Position numbers and translations under genes: made by a program | Shown here: positions 8,908 through 17,967 of the stretch, piece by piece | Layout: the number at the start of each line of letters is the position of its first letter | How positions within the stretch are numbered: the first letter of the stretch is position 1 | Notes under the pieces: generated by a model | What the model was told of the DNA's origin: nothing | Seen by the model: the letters and a program-made list of their open reading frames with translations, nothing else | The model's database searches: none | Assembly: GCA_051004015.1 (NCBI GenBank) | Contig: JBPCKT010000153.1 | Location: 1 to 49,314 of the forward strand | DNA from: SXOA01 sp051004015 | Lineage (GTDB): Bacteria; Planctomycetota; Planctomycetia; Pirellulales; Pirellulaceae | Direction of reading: 5' to 3' | DNA: 49,314 nucleotides

Positions 8908-9666
8908 ATGACCTGCACATTTTCCCCTACCGACCTTGCCGCCTACCAGCGCGACGGCTTCTTCATCGCCCGCGGCTTGTTCGACCAGGCGGAAATCGGC
9001 AAGTTGCTCGACTACGCGAAGCACGATCAGGCCTTCGCCAGCCAGCTCTATGGCCGCAAGGACGCCAGCGGCAAGGAAACCAAGCTGGCACTCTGGAACA
9101 CTGCCAGCGACGACCTGTACAGCATGTTCGCCCGCAGCCCGCGCGTGGTGGACCGGATGGAGCAGACGCTGGGCGGCGAAGTCTATCTCTATCACATGAA
9201 GATGATGCTCAAGGAGCCCCGCGTCGGCGGCGCGTGGGAGTGGCACCAGGACTACGGCTACTGGTACGGCAACGGCTGCCTCTTTCCGTTGCTCGCCAGC
9301 TCCCTCATCGCCGTCACCCGGGCAAACAAGGCGAACGGATGCCTGCAGGTCCTCCGTGGCTCGCACCTGATGGGGCGGATCGACCACGGCAAGACGGGGG
9401 ACCAGACCGGAGCCGATATGGAGCGCGTCAACGCCGCCTTGGAGCGGATGGAACTGGTCTACTGCGAATGCGAGCCGGGCGACGCCATCTTCTTCGACAG
9501 CAACCTCCTCCATCGCAGCGACGCCAACGATTCCGATGACCCCCGCTGGTCCCTCATCTGCTGCTACAACGCGAGAAGGAATGATCCATACAAGGAGAGC
9601 CGGCATCCGCGATATTCGCCACTGGCAAAGGTGGGCGAGAGTGCGATTCGGGAATGGAGTCGATAG
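8908..9666 (+). CDS. Phytanoyl-CoA dioxygenase (PhyH)-like Fe(II)/2-oxoglutarate oxygenase
   Basis: A 252-residue protein with the PhyH pattern. The iron-binding HxD is H113-Q-D115 in WEWHQDYGYWY, the distal His is probably H202 (NLLHRSD), and R213 is the likely 2-oxoglutarate ligand. The N-terminus FSPTDLAAYQRDGFFIARGL is the usual opening of the family. The start chosen is the ATG immediately before it; an in-frame GTG lies 78 bases earlier. It is followed after only 3 bases by the fructose-bisphosphatase gene, so the two are co-transcribed. The substrate is unknown; this family hydroxylates small molecules as well as lipids. Confidence 0.85.
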   Translation: MTCTFSPTDLAAYQRDGFFIARGLFDQAEIGKLLDYAKHDQAFASQLYGRKDASGKETKLALWNTASDDLYSMFARSPRVVDRMEQTLGGEVYLYHMKMMLKEPRVGGAWEWHQDYGYWYGNGCLFPLLASSLIAVTRANKANGCLQVLRGSHLMGRIDHGKTGDQTGADMERVNAALERMELVYCECEPGDAIFFDSNLLHRSDANDSDDPRWSLICCYNARRNDPYKESRHPRYSPLAKVGESAIREWSR

Positions 9667-9669
9667 AAC

Positions 9670-10671
9670 ATGATCGTCACCGTCCAGCAACACATCCTGC
9701 ACGACCAAAAGCGTTTTCCCGGTGCGTCCGGCGAATTCTCCTGGCTGCTCTCGGGCATCACTCTCGCCACCAAGATGGTGCAGGCACGAGTGCGCCGAGC
9801 CGGGCTATCGGATATCCTCGGGGACGCCGGCGAAACGAACGTGCAGGGGGAGGTTCAGCAGAAGTTGGATGTTTACGCCAACGAGGCGATGATGCACTGC
9901 CTCTCCGCCCGAGCCAGCATCGGTGTGCTCGCATCGGAGGAAAACGAGCATCCGCGACTGACGGCGCATTGCTCGCCGGAAGCTCATTACGCCGTGATTT
10001 TCGACCCGCTCGATGGCTCCTCCAACATCGATGTGAACGTGAGCGTGGGGACGACCTTCTCCATCCTTCGCCGGCCCGAAGGAGCCGATTGCGACGACCC
10101 CGAGAAATGGCTGTTGCAGCCGGGCAAGAAACAAGTGGCGGCGGGCTACGTGTGCTATGGCTCGTCCACGATCCTGGTCTACAGCGTCGGCCTGGGAGTC
10201 CACGGCTTCACGCTTGACCCCTCGGTCGGCGCGTTCATTCTCAGCCATCCCAACATCAAAATGCCGTCCAAGGGGAAATACTACAGCGTCAACGAAGCCT
10301 ACCGCGACGACTTCCCGCCCGGATACAACGACTATCTGGACCGGCTGCGAAGGGGAGCACTCGGCACCAAATACGCCTCCCGCTACATCGGCTCCATGGT
10401 GGCCGATTTCCACCGTACGATCCTCAAAGGAGGCGTCTTCCTCTATCCCCCCACCGCCGACCATGCCGAAGGCAAACTCCGCCTCCTCTACGAAGCCAAC
10501 CCCATCGCCTTCCTCGCCGAACAAGCCGGTGGCATCGCCACCACCGGCACCCGCCGAGTCCTGGACATCGAACCCACGAGCATCCATCAGCGCACCCCCT
10601 TCATCGTCGGCGGCACCACCGAGATGGCAGAGTTCAAGCGGCTGGTGCGTCATGTGGAGCTTGCTCCTTGA
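9670..10671 (+). CDS. fbp: Fructose-1,6-bisphosphatase class I
   Basis: A 333-residue enzyme that hydrolyses fructose 1,6-bisphosphate to fructose 6-phosphate in gluconeogenesis. The metal- and phosphate-binding signature FDPLDGSSNID is at 111-121, with E90/E91 in ASEENEH supplying further metal ligands. The segment SMVADFHRTILKGGVFLYP and the following LLYEANPIAFLAEQAGG match the sugar-phosphate-binding C-terminal half. Length fits class I enzymes. It sits between the dioxygenase (3-base gap) and a hybrid kinase whose TTG start overlaps its stop, an unusual operon neighbourhood for this metabolic gene. Confidence 0.93.
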   Translation: MIVTVQQHILHDQKRFPGASGEFSWLLSGITLATKMVQARVRRAGLSDILGDAGETNVQGEVQQKLDVYANEAMMHCLSARASIGVLASEENEHPRLTAHCSPEAHYAVIFDPLDGSSNIDVNVSVGTTFSILRRPEGADCDDPEKWLLQPGKKQVAAGYVCYGSSTILVYSVGLGVHGFTLDPSVGAFILSHPNIKMPSKGKYYSVNEAYRDDFPPGYNDYLDRLRRGALGTKYASRYIGSMVADFHRTILKGGVFLYPPTADHAEGKLRLLYEANPIAFLAEQAGGIATTGTRRVLDIEPTSIHQRTPFIVGGTTEMAEFKRLVRHVELAP

Positions 10672-13600
10672 ATAGTCACCGTCCAAACTCCGACGGAAGT
10701 TCCGCTGCACGGCCGGGACGCGCCTCATCGGCCAATCCCCAGCCCAGCACCTTCGGGCGCTCCTCAATCGTCTTAAGGGTGACGCTGTTTGTCGCAGTCG
10801 TTCTGGTGCTGACCGGCAGCAGCATGAGCTGGGTCGGCTACCTGGTGGCGCGAAACATCGTCCAGGACCAGATTCACGACCGCCTCAAGGTAGCCACCGC
10901 GGACCGCCATCAGATGCTGCTGGCCTACGTCGAGCGGCAGCAAGAGCGGGCCGCATTAGTCGCCAGCCGCACCCAATTGCGGCGGCTCATCGAACAGCAT
11001 GCGGGGGGCGAACTGGACGACGACAAATTGCGAACCGGGGCGGAACCGATTCTGGGGGATGCTCGCAAGAGCATCCCGGAATTCGAGGAAATCTGGATCT
11101 GCGACCAAAACGGCAAAGCCATTGCCGCCACAAACCCGTCCCTGATCGGTAAGGATTTTTCCGCCCGCGAGGAATTTCAGCAGGGACTGAAGCAGGCCTT
11201 CCTGGGAATGCCGGAAGACGACGGCGGAAAGTATCTCTATCTTTCGACCCCCACCCGCACCAACAATGGCCGACTGCTGGGCGTACTGTTGGTCCGGCTC
11301 AATGCCGACGCTCTCGTCACATTGCTCAGCGACAACAACGGTCTGGGAGATACCGGCGAAATTCTGGTCGGCAGCCGGGCGGGAGACAAAATTCGTTACC
11401 TGCTTCCCACCCGGGCAAGGCACGAAACGAGCGTACCGTTGGCGGAGGTTCCGCCGATGGCGGCCGCAATCTCGGGGAAAGAGGGTTTTCAGATTGTCAG
11501 GTATGGCGGGGAGGACTCGCTCGTCCGTTTTCGCCCCATCCCGTATCAGCCAAACGATTACCGAAAGTGGGGGCTGGTGGCGAGAATCGGCGTGGCCGAA
11601 GCCTATCAGCCGCTGTTCCGCCTGCGGCGGATTCTGTTCCTACTCAATGGCGCGCTGCTGGTGGCGGGATTGAGCGCGGCATACCTCCTGGCGCGGCAGG
11701 TCACCAGGCCCATCCGCCAATTGACTGAGACCGCCAAGATCGTTGCCTCGGGAGATTTGTCCGCGCGGGTGAACGTCAGCGCGCGGGATGAAGTAGGCAC
11801 CTTGGCGGCCGCTTTCAACGACATGACGCAGAAACTCTCCGGACTTTACTCGACGCTGGAAGACCGGGTCGGACAGCGGACCCGGGAACTTCAAAGCGAA
11901 ATCGCTGAGCACAAACAGACGCAGGCGGAGCTCCGCTCCGCCAAGGAAGCCGCCGATGCCGCCAATCAGGCTAAGAGCGAGTTCCTGGCCAACATGAGCC
12001 ACGAAATCCGCACGCCAATGAATGCCATCATCGGCATGACGGACCTGGTTCTCGATACACCCCTGACTCCCGGCCAGAGAGACTATTTGAAAATGGTCCA
12101 GGAATCGGGCGAATCGCTGCTTTCGCTCATCAACGACATCCTCGACTTTTCGAAGATCGAAGCCGGCAAGCTCGATCTGGAACAGGTCGTCTTCGGACTG
12201 CGGGATCGGCTGGGGGATGCTCTCAAGACTCTCGCGATTCGGGCCCATGCCAAGGGACTGGAGCTCGCTTGTCGGATCCACCCTGACGTCCCGGATGCCC
12301 TGGTCGGCGATCCCAGCCGTTTGCGGCAGGTGGTGACGAATCTGGTCGGTAACGCGATCAAGTTTACCCAGCAGGGTGAAGTGGTGCTCGAGGTTCGCCG
12401 TGACTCGGGCACGGACCAGGAAGCCCTGCTCCACTTTTCGGTGGCGGATACGGGCATTGGCATCGCTCAGGACAAGCTGGAGAAGATATTTCTGCCGTTC
12501 GAACAGGCCGACACATCAACCACGCGCAAGTACGGCGGCACTGGCCTGGGCCTCGCCATATCCACTCGCATCGTCCGCCTGATGGGGGAACGGCTGTGGG
12601 CGGAAAGCCGCCCGGGATGCGGCAGCACTTTCCATTTCACGGCTCGCTTCCCGCTGGCGAGGGAAAACACGGGCGATACCCGGCAGGTCAATCCCCTTTT
12701 CGTGCGGGACACCCGGGTGCTGGTGGTCGACGACAATGCCACCAATCGTCTCATCCTGGACGAAATGCTGCGGAATTGGGGAATGCTGCCGGTCGCGGTT
12801 TCGGACGCTCAGGCCGCCAACGACGCGCTCCGCGCCGCGCACCGCGCGACACAGCCCTTTCGCCTCGTGATTTCCGATGTGCATATGCCCGATGTGGACG
12901 GCTTCACGCTGGTCGAATGGATCAGGCAGGACCCGGAGTTGGCGGCCACCATCGTCATCATGCTGACGTCCGGCGCTCAAATGGGAGATCCAGCTCGCTG
13001 CAAAGAGCTGGGCGTGGCCGCCCACTTGCTGAAGCCGATCAAGCAATCGGAGCTGTTCGACGCGATCGGCCTGTCTCTGGGCATTAACGTCCCCGAGGAT
13101 CAGCAAGCCCCCGTTCGTCTGGGCGTCGTCACTTTGCAGCCACTCCGCGTGCTCTTGGCCGAGGACAGCATCGTCAATCAAAAGCTGGCGATCGCGCTGT
13201 TGCAAAAGCACGGACATAGCGTCGTCGTGGCGGGGAACGGAAAGGAGGCGGTGGCAGCTCTGGAGGCGCAAGATTATGATGTCGTGCTGATGGACGTGCA
13301 AATGCCGGAGATGGACGGCTATGAGGCGACCGCTGTCATCCGGGCCATGGAGAAAAAATCCGGCAAGCACACGCCGATTCTCGCCATGACCGCTCACGCC
13401 ATGAAGGGGGACCGCGAATTGTGCCTCGACGCCGGCATGGACGACTACGTCTCCAAGCCGATTCGAGTGGAGCAGCTCTTCGGGGCACTGGAACGGCTCC
13501 TGGGGAAGCGGCCGCCAGCCGCGGCGACGAAATTTGCCGAACAGGAAAGTTCCGCTGCCGTCATCAATTTCGACGCCGTCCTGGAGACCGTGGGCGGCGA

Positions 13601-13892
13601 CCGCGATCTGCTCAAGGAGATTTTCCAAGCCTTCCTCGACGAATCTCCCAAGCACTTGCAGTCCATCAGGCAGGCCATCCCCGCCGGCGACGGCGCGCTC
13701 TTGCAGCGGGCCGCCCACACGCTCCGCGGTACGATGGGTACCATCGGCGTGAACGGCTCGGCCGATACCGCTGCAAAGCTCGAACGGATGGGGAAAGAGA
13801 ACTCCTTCACGGGAGCTGAGGCCGCTTGTGCCAGCATGGAGCGCGAGCTCACCGCTATTCACGCCGCGCTAGGCAAGTTCCTGGAGCAGTAG
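10668..13892 (+). CDS. Membrane hybrid histidine kinase with two receivers and an HPt domain
   Basis: A 1074-residue phosphorelay sensor. A first membrane helix (about 36-60) and a second (about 321-341) bracket a roughly 260-residue extracytoplasmic sensor, probably Cache-like. After them come a HAMP linker (about 341-395), a short coiled coil, HisKA with H445 in SHEIRTPMN, HATPase (about 545-665), receiver 1 (from RVLVVDDN near 684, D737), receiver 2 (LLAEDS, D876) and a C-terminal HPt with H1017 in AAHTLRG. All phosphotransfer residues are present. The proposed start is TTG, overlapping the fbp TGA as TTGA. No ATG precedes the first membrane helix, so the start is uncertain. The signal sensed is unknown. 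Confidence 0.9.
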   Translation: MNSHRPNSDGSSAARPGRASSANPQPSTFGRSSIVLRVTLFVAVVLVLTGSSMSWVGYLVARNIVQDQIHDRLKVATADRHQMLLAYVERQQERAALVASRTQLRRLIEQHAGGELDDDKLRTGAEPILGDARKSIPEFEEIWICDQNGKAIAATNPSLIGKDFSAREEFQQGLKQAFLGMPEDDGGKYLYLSTPTRTNNGRLLGVLLVRLNADALVTLLSDNNGLGDTGEILVGSRAGDKIRYLLPTRARHETSVPLAEVPPMAAAISGKEGFQIVRYGGEDSLVRFRPIPYQPNDYRKWGLVARIGVAEAYQPLFRLRRILFLLNGALLVAGLSAAYLLARQVTRPIRQLTETAKIVASGDLSARVNVSARDEVGTLAAAFNDMTQKLSGLYSTLEDRVGQRTRELQSEIAEHKQTQAELRSAKEAADAANQAKSEFLANMSHEIRTPMNAIIGMTDLVLDTPLTPGQRDYLKMVQESGESLLSLINDILDFSKIEAGKLDLEQVVFGLRDRLGDALKTLAIRAHAKGLELACRIHPDVPDALVGDPSRLRQVVTNLVGNAIKFTQQGEVVLEVRRDSGTDQEALLHFSVADTGIGIAQDKLEKIFLPFEQADTSTTRKYGGTGLGLAISTRIVRLMGERLWAESRPGCGSTFHFTARFPLARENTGDTRQVNPLFVRDTRVLVVDDNATNRLILDEMLRNWGMLPVAVSDAQAANDALRAAHRATQPFRLVISDVHMPDVDGFTLVEWIRQDPELAATIVIMLTSGAQMGDPARCKELGVAAHLLKPIKQSELFDAIGLSLGINVPEDQQAPVRLGVVTLQPLRVLLAEDSIVNQKLAIALLQKHGHSVVVAGNGKEAVAALEAQDYDVVLMDVQMPEMDGYEATAVIRAMEKKSGKHTPILAMTAHAMKGDRELCLDAGMDDYVSKPIRVEQLFGALERLLGKRPPAAATKFAEQESSAAVINFDAVLETVGGDRDLLKEIFQAFLDESPKHLQSIRQAIPAGDGALLQRAAHTLRGTMGTIGVNGSADTAAKLERMGKENSFTGAEAACASMERELTAIHAALGKFLEQ

Positions 13893-13934
13893 CGAGCTGC
13901 CAACTCGAGCGGACAATCGTCACCACCGGGTTTC

Positions 13935-13953
13935 GTGTTACGCCCCGTAACAC
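13935..13953. terminator. Hairpin after the hybrid kinase
   Basis: GTGTTACG-CCC-CGTAACAC is a perfect 8-base-pair hairpin with a 3-base loop, about 40 bases after the kinase stop. There is no T-tract, so it may be a factor-dependent terminator, a 3'-end stabiliser or a small palindromic repeat. Confidence 0.4.
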
Positions 13954-14024
13954 CGCTACCGTCGGCGTCATTCGGACAACTCTCAAGCTCTGCCAGTTCC
14001 GGGCCTGGATACAGTTTTGTCTCT

Positions 14025-14062
14025 CCGCTAGCCGTTATCAAACGGAGACGGGCAGCTAGCGG
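14025..14062. repeat. Nested palindrome upstream of motA
   Basis: Outer arms CCGCTAGC (14025-14032) and GCTAGCGG (14055-14062) are exact reverse complements. Inside them is a smaller hairpin, CGTT-ATCA-AACG (14033-14044). The plan, outer stem plus inner hairpin, resembles the other palindromes in this window. It lies about 35 bases before motA and could sit in its leader. Confidence 0.5.
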
Positions 14063-14097
14063 TTCGTGACCACGCCCCTTGAGGAATTGGGAGTTTC

Positions 14098-14955
14098 ATG
14101 GTCGTCATCATCGGTTTCATCATCGTCACCGCCTGCGTGCTGGGGGGATTCTCCATCTCCGGCGGGCAGATCGGGGCGCTCATCCATCCGGCGGAAATCC
14201 TGACGATTGCCGGCGCGTCGTTCGGGGCGCTCGTGGTGATGTCGCCGGTGAAGGTCCTCAAAGACATGGTGAAAGGAATTATCCAGTCGCTCAAAGGGAC
14301 TCCTTTCAACAAAGTCGCGTACGAGGAGCTGTTCAAAGCCCTCTACGAGCTGTTCCGCCTGGCACGTCGCAGCGGATTTCTTTCGCTGGAGCCGCACCTG
14401 TCCAACCCCCACGACAGCGCTATTTTCCAGAAATATCCCAAGGTTGCCGGCAACCATCACGTGATGGAATTCATCTGTGGATTGCTGACGCCAATCATGG
14501 ACGGCTCGGTCAGCCCCCAGAAGCTCCCCGAGCTGATTGATGCCGACCTAAAGGCGATGGAGGCAGAGCATCACGCCCCCATCGGCGTGCTCAGCAAAAC
14601 GGCCGACGCTCTCCCCGGCTTCGGAATCGTGGCGGCGGTGCTCGGCATTGTCATCACGATGGGCTCCATCGACGGCCCGGTGGAAGAAATCGGCCACAAG
14701 GTCGGTGCGGCCCTCGTGGGGACGTTCCTGGGGATTCTGCTCTCCTACGGCTTCGTCGCCCCGCTCGCCACGAAACTGGAGTTCATGGGGGAATCGGAAA
14801 TGTCCTACTTCAGGGCCATCGCCGCCATCATTAACGGCTTTGTCAACGACTTGCCGCCGAAGGTGGCGATTGAGCTCGCCCGTCGCGGACTGTCCCGCGA
14901 ATTCCGCCCGACTCAGGAAGAGCTCGAAACGTTGCTGAAGTCGGCGGAAACCTAA
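14098..14955 (+). CDS. motA: Flagellar motor stator protein MotA
   Basis: A 285-residue four-helix membrane protein that forms the proton-driven stator with MotB. It opens with a hydrophobic helix (VVIIGFIIVTACVLGGFSIS) and a second one follows after the short GGQIGALIHPAE segment. The long cytoplasmic loop that contacts FliG precedes helices 3 and 4. Conserved prolines are visible in ALPGFGIVAAVLG and YGFVAPLA, matching the two functionally important MotA prolines. GAGGAA and GGGAG lie just upstream of the ATG. motB follows after 72 bases. No other flagellar gene is present in the window. Confidence 0.92.
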   Translation: MVVIIGFIIVTACVLGGFSISGGQIGALIHPAEILTIAGASFGALVVMSPVKVLKDMVKGIIQSLKGTPFNKVAYEELFKALYELFRLARRSGFLSLEPHLSNPHDSAIFQKYPKVAGNHHVMEFICGLLTPIMDGSVSPQKLPELIDADLKAMEAEHHAPIGVLSKTADALPGFGIVAAVLGIVITMGSIDGPVEEIGHKVGAALVGTFLGILLSYGFVAPLATKLEFMGESEMSYFRAIAAIINGFVNDLPPKVAIELARRGLSREFRPTQEELETLLKSAET

Positions 14956-15027
14956 TCTGCATATTTTCATAAGCTGGAAGCAAAAGCGAAGGAAAATTCG
15001 AAATCGCCAAGAAGTAGAGGCTGAGTT

Positions 15028-15762
15028 ATGGCAGGCAAAGGGGGCGGTGCATGGAAAGTGGCCTACGCGGACTTTGTGACCGCGATGATGGCATTTTTCA
15101 TGGTCATGTGGATCACCGCTCAAAACAGCGACGTGAAGAAGGCGATTGCCCACCACTTCACCGACCCTTTCGAGCCGCTTGAGGAGCAGGACGACGAAGC
15201 GGGGGGCTCGCCCCCGTCGGCCGAGAAGAACCCGGTCAAGCCGTTTTCCAAAATGCCGCAAGAGGGGACGAAGCGGAGGAGCAAGAGCGACGACCCCCAT
15301 GACCCCGAAGCAGAAAAAACCCGCGTCCTGCAGATGCGGATGGCGGAAAAAACTGGTGTCGGAACGGTGCTGTTCTTCGCCGAGGACTCGGTCACGCTGG
15401 ACAAGAAGGCACAGGAGCGGCTGGACGTGCTGATTCCGCAGCTCGCCGGAAAGCCGCATAAGGTCGAGATTCGCGGCCACACCTCCCGCAACCCGCCGCT
15501 GGCGAAGGGTGGCTATAAGGATGCCTGGCAGATGTCCTACGCCCGCTGCCAGGCGGTGCTGAAATATCTGGTGGAGCATGGCGTTTCCGCCGAGCAGGTC
15601 CGTCTCAGTCAGGCCGGCGGCAATGAGCCGCTGACCACGCGCGAAGATCCCCAGGGACAAATCCGCAACCCGCGGGTCGAAGTCATGATGCTCAATGAAT
15701 GGGTGCAAGACCTCGTCGGCACGCCGCAGGAGCGGTCGCAACGGGTGAAGGCCGCTCCTTAA
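15028..15762 (+). CDS. motB: Flagellar motor stator protein MotB
   Basis: A 244-residue protein with a single N-terminal membrane helix, WKVAYADFVTAMMAFFMVMW. D15 within it is the proton-carrying Asp of MotB. A charged linker (about 50-105) leads to an OmpA-like peptidoglycan-binding domain (about 110-230) with VEIRGHTS and the C-terminal NPRVEVMML. It completes the stator with the adjacent motA. The linker includes an acidic EPLEEQDDEAGG stretch of unknown relevance. Transcription converges on the minus-strand gene that ends 13 bases later. Confidence 0.92.
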   Translation: MAGKGGGAWKVAYADFVTAMMAFFMVMWITAQNSDVKKAIAHHFTDPFEPLEEQDDEAGGSPPSAEKNPVKPFSKMPQEGTKRRSKSDDPHDPEAEKTRVLQMRMAEKTGVGTVLFFAEDSVTLDKKAQERLDVLIPQLAGKPHKVEIRGHTSRNPPLAKGGYKDAWQMSYARCQAVLKYLVEHGVSAEQVRLSQAGGNEPLTTREDPQGQIRNPRVEVMMLNEWVQDLVGTPQERSQRVKAAP

Positions 15763-15775
15763 TGGGTCCGGGCAA

Positions 15776-16255
15776 TCATCGATCCAGCCCGTCCAAATTC
15801 GTATCGAACCGGATCTCGATCAAGTTCCAGTCCCCCTTGGGCGCGGGCATCGCGCCGTTGCCGGGGCGATAATAGTAAAAGTGCCACAACACGGGGAACC
15901 GCTCGCCTTTATAGAGGTAGCGTAGAATCACGAGGTCACTTCCGACGGTTTTAACGCTGGCGACATCATGACCGGAATAGCGGCCATAACGCCCTTCCAG
16001 CTTGACCGCCTTATCGATCAGCCCAGTTAGCTCTTCGCTCTTGCTCTTGAGCGCTCCCTTACCCACCAGCGTGTTAAAGGCCAATTCCGGCCCAATCGTG
16101 GGGTTGTTGAACGCCTTGAAGAAATCCTCGACGCCTCCCTGCAACTTTTCGACTTCCGCCTGCTGCTGCGGAGTTCGTTCCTGCGCAGCCCCCGGGGACG
16201 CGATCCCAAAGAGGACCAGAAGGAGTACTACTAGTCTCTGGCAGCAAGCGGACAT
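15776..16255 (-). CDS. Small secreted protein, unknown function
   Basis: A 159-residue protein with a signal peptide (LVVLLLVLFGIASPGAAQ). GAGGAA lies about 6 bases upstream of the chosen ATG, which favours it over an in-frame start 51 bases earlier. The mature part has a helical first half and a second half rich in aromatics (VILRYLYKGERFPVLWHFYY), similar in feel to DUF4019/NTF2-like small periplasmic proteins. That comparison is an impression only. It is divergent from the Nramp-like transporter gene. Confidence 0.65.
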   Translation of the reverse strand: MSACCQRLVVLLLVLFGIASPGAAQERTPQQQAEVEKLQGGVEDFFKAFNNPTIGPELAFNTLVGKGALKSKSEELTGLIDKAVKLEGRYGRYSGHDVASVKTVGSDLVILRYLYKGERFPVLWHFYYYRPGNGAMPAPKGDWNLIEIRFDTNLDGLDR

Positions 16256-16363
16256 GGGTCGTTCCTCAGTCAACGAGAAGGATGAAGGACGGGTTCGTTG
16301 GCGCATCGCCGAGAGTCACGGTGCTCGCCCCTCGGGATGCGCCATTTTACCGGCCTCGACCGA

Positions 16364-16392
16364 TTGTCAACGCCTGCGCCCTCTGCCATAGT
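16364..16392 (+). promoter_or_regulatory. Candidate sigma-70-type promoter for the Nramp-like gene
   Basis: TTGTCA (16364-16369), a 17-base spacer and CATAGT (16387-16392) give 5/6 and 4/6 matches to the housekeeping consensus. The predicted start of transcription is about 30 bases before the ATG at 16431. Confidence 0.35.
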
Positions 16393-16430
16393 CCCTTGAA
16401 CCTAAGCAATCAAAACAAGGCGCCGATGGT

Positions 16431-17912
16431 ATGGGAGACACGAACAACGATGATCCGTATCTCCTGTCGGACAAAACAATCCAACCGCCGCCGAAAAGCC
16501 TGTTGTCGGCTCTGGCGCAAATTGGACCGGGCATTGTTTTGGCCGGCAGCATCATCGGCTCGGGCGAATTGCTCCTGACGACCGGTTTGGGGGCCCAATA
16601 CGGCTTCGTCTTTTTGTGGCTGATCTTGTTCAGTTGCGTGATCAAGGTCTTCGTGCAGATTGAGCTGGGGCGCTACACAATCTCGTCCGGCCTGCCCACA
16701 CTCTCCGCCCTGGACCAACTCCCCGGCTGGCGTCTCGGAGCACACTGGCTGGTCTGGTGGTGGTTTGTCATGCTGCTGGGGAGCGTGTTTCAGCTTGGCG
16801 GAATGGTCGGCGGGGTCGGACAGGCGCTCAACCTGGCGTTTCCGGCCGTCGTGCCCTGGCTGGCGGACTTCGTGGCCGGCGCATCGCCGACACTAGCCGA
16901 TCTCTTGCGGCGCCATCCCGAACACCCTTGGGCGGTGCTTACTGCCGTCACGGCCGTGCTGCTGCTATTGAGCGGCGGATACAAGCGGATCGAATGGATC
17001 ACGACCATCCTGATTGTCGGCGTCACGTTCGTCACCGTGGCCTGCGTGGCAATGCTCCCGGGCACCGGTTTTCCCGTTCGGCTCACGGATCTGCGCGAAG
17101 GATTTTCGCTGGCGGTTTTGACGCTCCCGGCGGCCGCTTTGGCCGCGGCCTTTAGCACCTTTGGCATCACCGGGGTGGGAGCGAGCGAGCTCTACTCCTA
17201 TCCCTACTGGTGCCTGGAAAAGGGTTACGCGCGGTTCACTGGCCCGCGTTCGCCAGACCCCGCCTGGGCCGAGCGGGCCCGCGGCTGGCTGCGAGTGATG
17301 TATCTGGACGCCTGGGTCAGCATGGTGGTCTTCACCGTCGCCACGGTGGCGTTCTATGTCATGGGGGCGACGGTCCTGCACCGGCAGGGGCTGAACCCCG
17401 AGAAGTCAAAAATGATCGCGACGCTCTCGGAGATGTACGTCCCCGCCTTCGGCAAGTGGACCGAGGTCTTTTTCCTCATCGGAGTTTGGGCAGTGCTTTT
17501 TAAGACGCTGTATGTGGCCTCCGCCGGGCATTCCCGCCTGATGACCGATTTCCTCGGCCTGACGCGCGTGGTGAAATTCACGGATGCGAAACAACGCCCC
17601 CGTTGGATTCGACGGTTCTGCGTATTCTTTCCCAGCCTGGCCCTGATGCTCTATCTCTTCGTCCGCGACCCGAAGATCATGGTCATCATTGGCGGGTTCT
17701 TTCAAGCCGCGACGCTCCCCATTATTTCCGGTGCCGCACTCTATCTCCGTTACTTTCGAACCGACTCTCGCCTGACCCCGTCGCGCTTGTCCGATGGCCT
17801 GCTGTGGTTTGCCTTTTTGACGATTACCGCGTTCTCGCTGTATGCCATACCCCAGTGGGCGATGAACGATCTCTGGCCGTTGCTGAAAAAGTTGACTGTG
17901 GGAGGACCCTAG
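16431..17912 (+). CDS. Nramp-related membrane transporter with a non-canonical metal motif
   Basis: A 493-residue, roughly 11-helix protein. The first helix reads IGPGIVLAGSIIGSGELLLT then TGLGAQYGF, which aligns with helix 1 of Nramp/SLC11 metal transporters. The usual DPGN metal-binding motif is replaced by GSGE (43-46). In the helix-6 region the canonical MPH motif is absent, and GITGVGASELYSYPYW is found instead. It therefore belongs to the Nramp-related group that lacks the classic transition-metal site, and its ion is uncertain. The loop after the GASE segment is long and polar. It is a single-gene unit converging on folC. Confidence 0.75.
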   Translation: MGDTNNDDPYLLSDKTIQPPPKSLLSALAQIGPGIVLAGSIIGSGELLLTTGLGAQYGFVFLWLILFSCVIKVFVQIELGRYTISSGLPTLSALDQLPGWRLGAHWLVWWWFVMLLGSVFQLGGMVGGVGQALNLAFPAVVPWLADFVAGASPTLADLLRRHPEHPWAVLTAVTAVLLLLSGGYKRIEWITTILIVGVTFVTVACVAMLPGTGFPVRLTDLREGFSLAVLTLPAAALAAAFSTFGITGVGASELYSYPYWCLEKGYARFTGPRSPDPAWAERARGWLRVMYLDAWVSMVVFTVATVAFYVMGATVLHRQGLNPEKSKMIATLSEMYVPAFGKWTEVFFLIGVWAVLFKTLYVASAGHSRLMTDFLGLTRVVKFTDAKQRPRWIRRFCVFFPSLALMLYLFVRDPKIMVIIGGFFQAATLPIISGAALYLRYFRTDSRLTPSRLSDGLLWFAFLTITAFSLYAIPQWAMNDLWPLLKKLTVGGP

Positions 17913-17937
17913 CAGGACCGTCTAGGATCTGGAAAAC

Positions 17938-17967
17938 TGAAATCTGAAAACTACACTTCAGATTTCA
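17938..17967. terminator. Convergent hairpin overlapping the folC stop codon
   Basis: TGAAATCTGAA (17938-17948) and TTCAGATTTCA (17957-17967) form a perfect 11-base-pair stem with an 8-base loop between the convergent Nramp-like and folC genes. The folC TGA lies inside the stem. It is AT-rich for this genome and could act as a terminator in both directions or be another small palindromic element. Confidence 0.55.

Noticed and set aside
12516..13862. Long minus-strand open frame within the hybrid kinase
   Set aside because: It is antisense to receiver and HPt domains with clear motifs; high GC content leaves such frames open.
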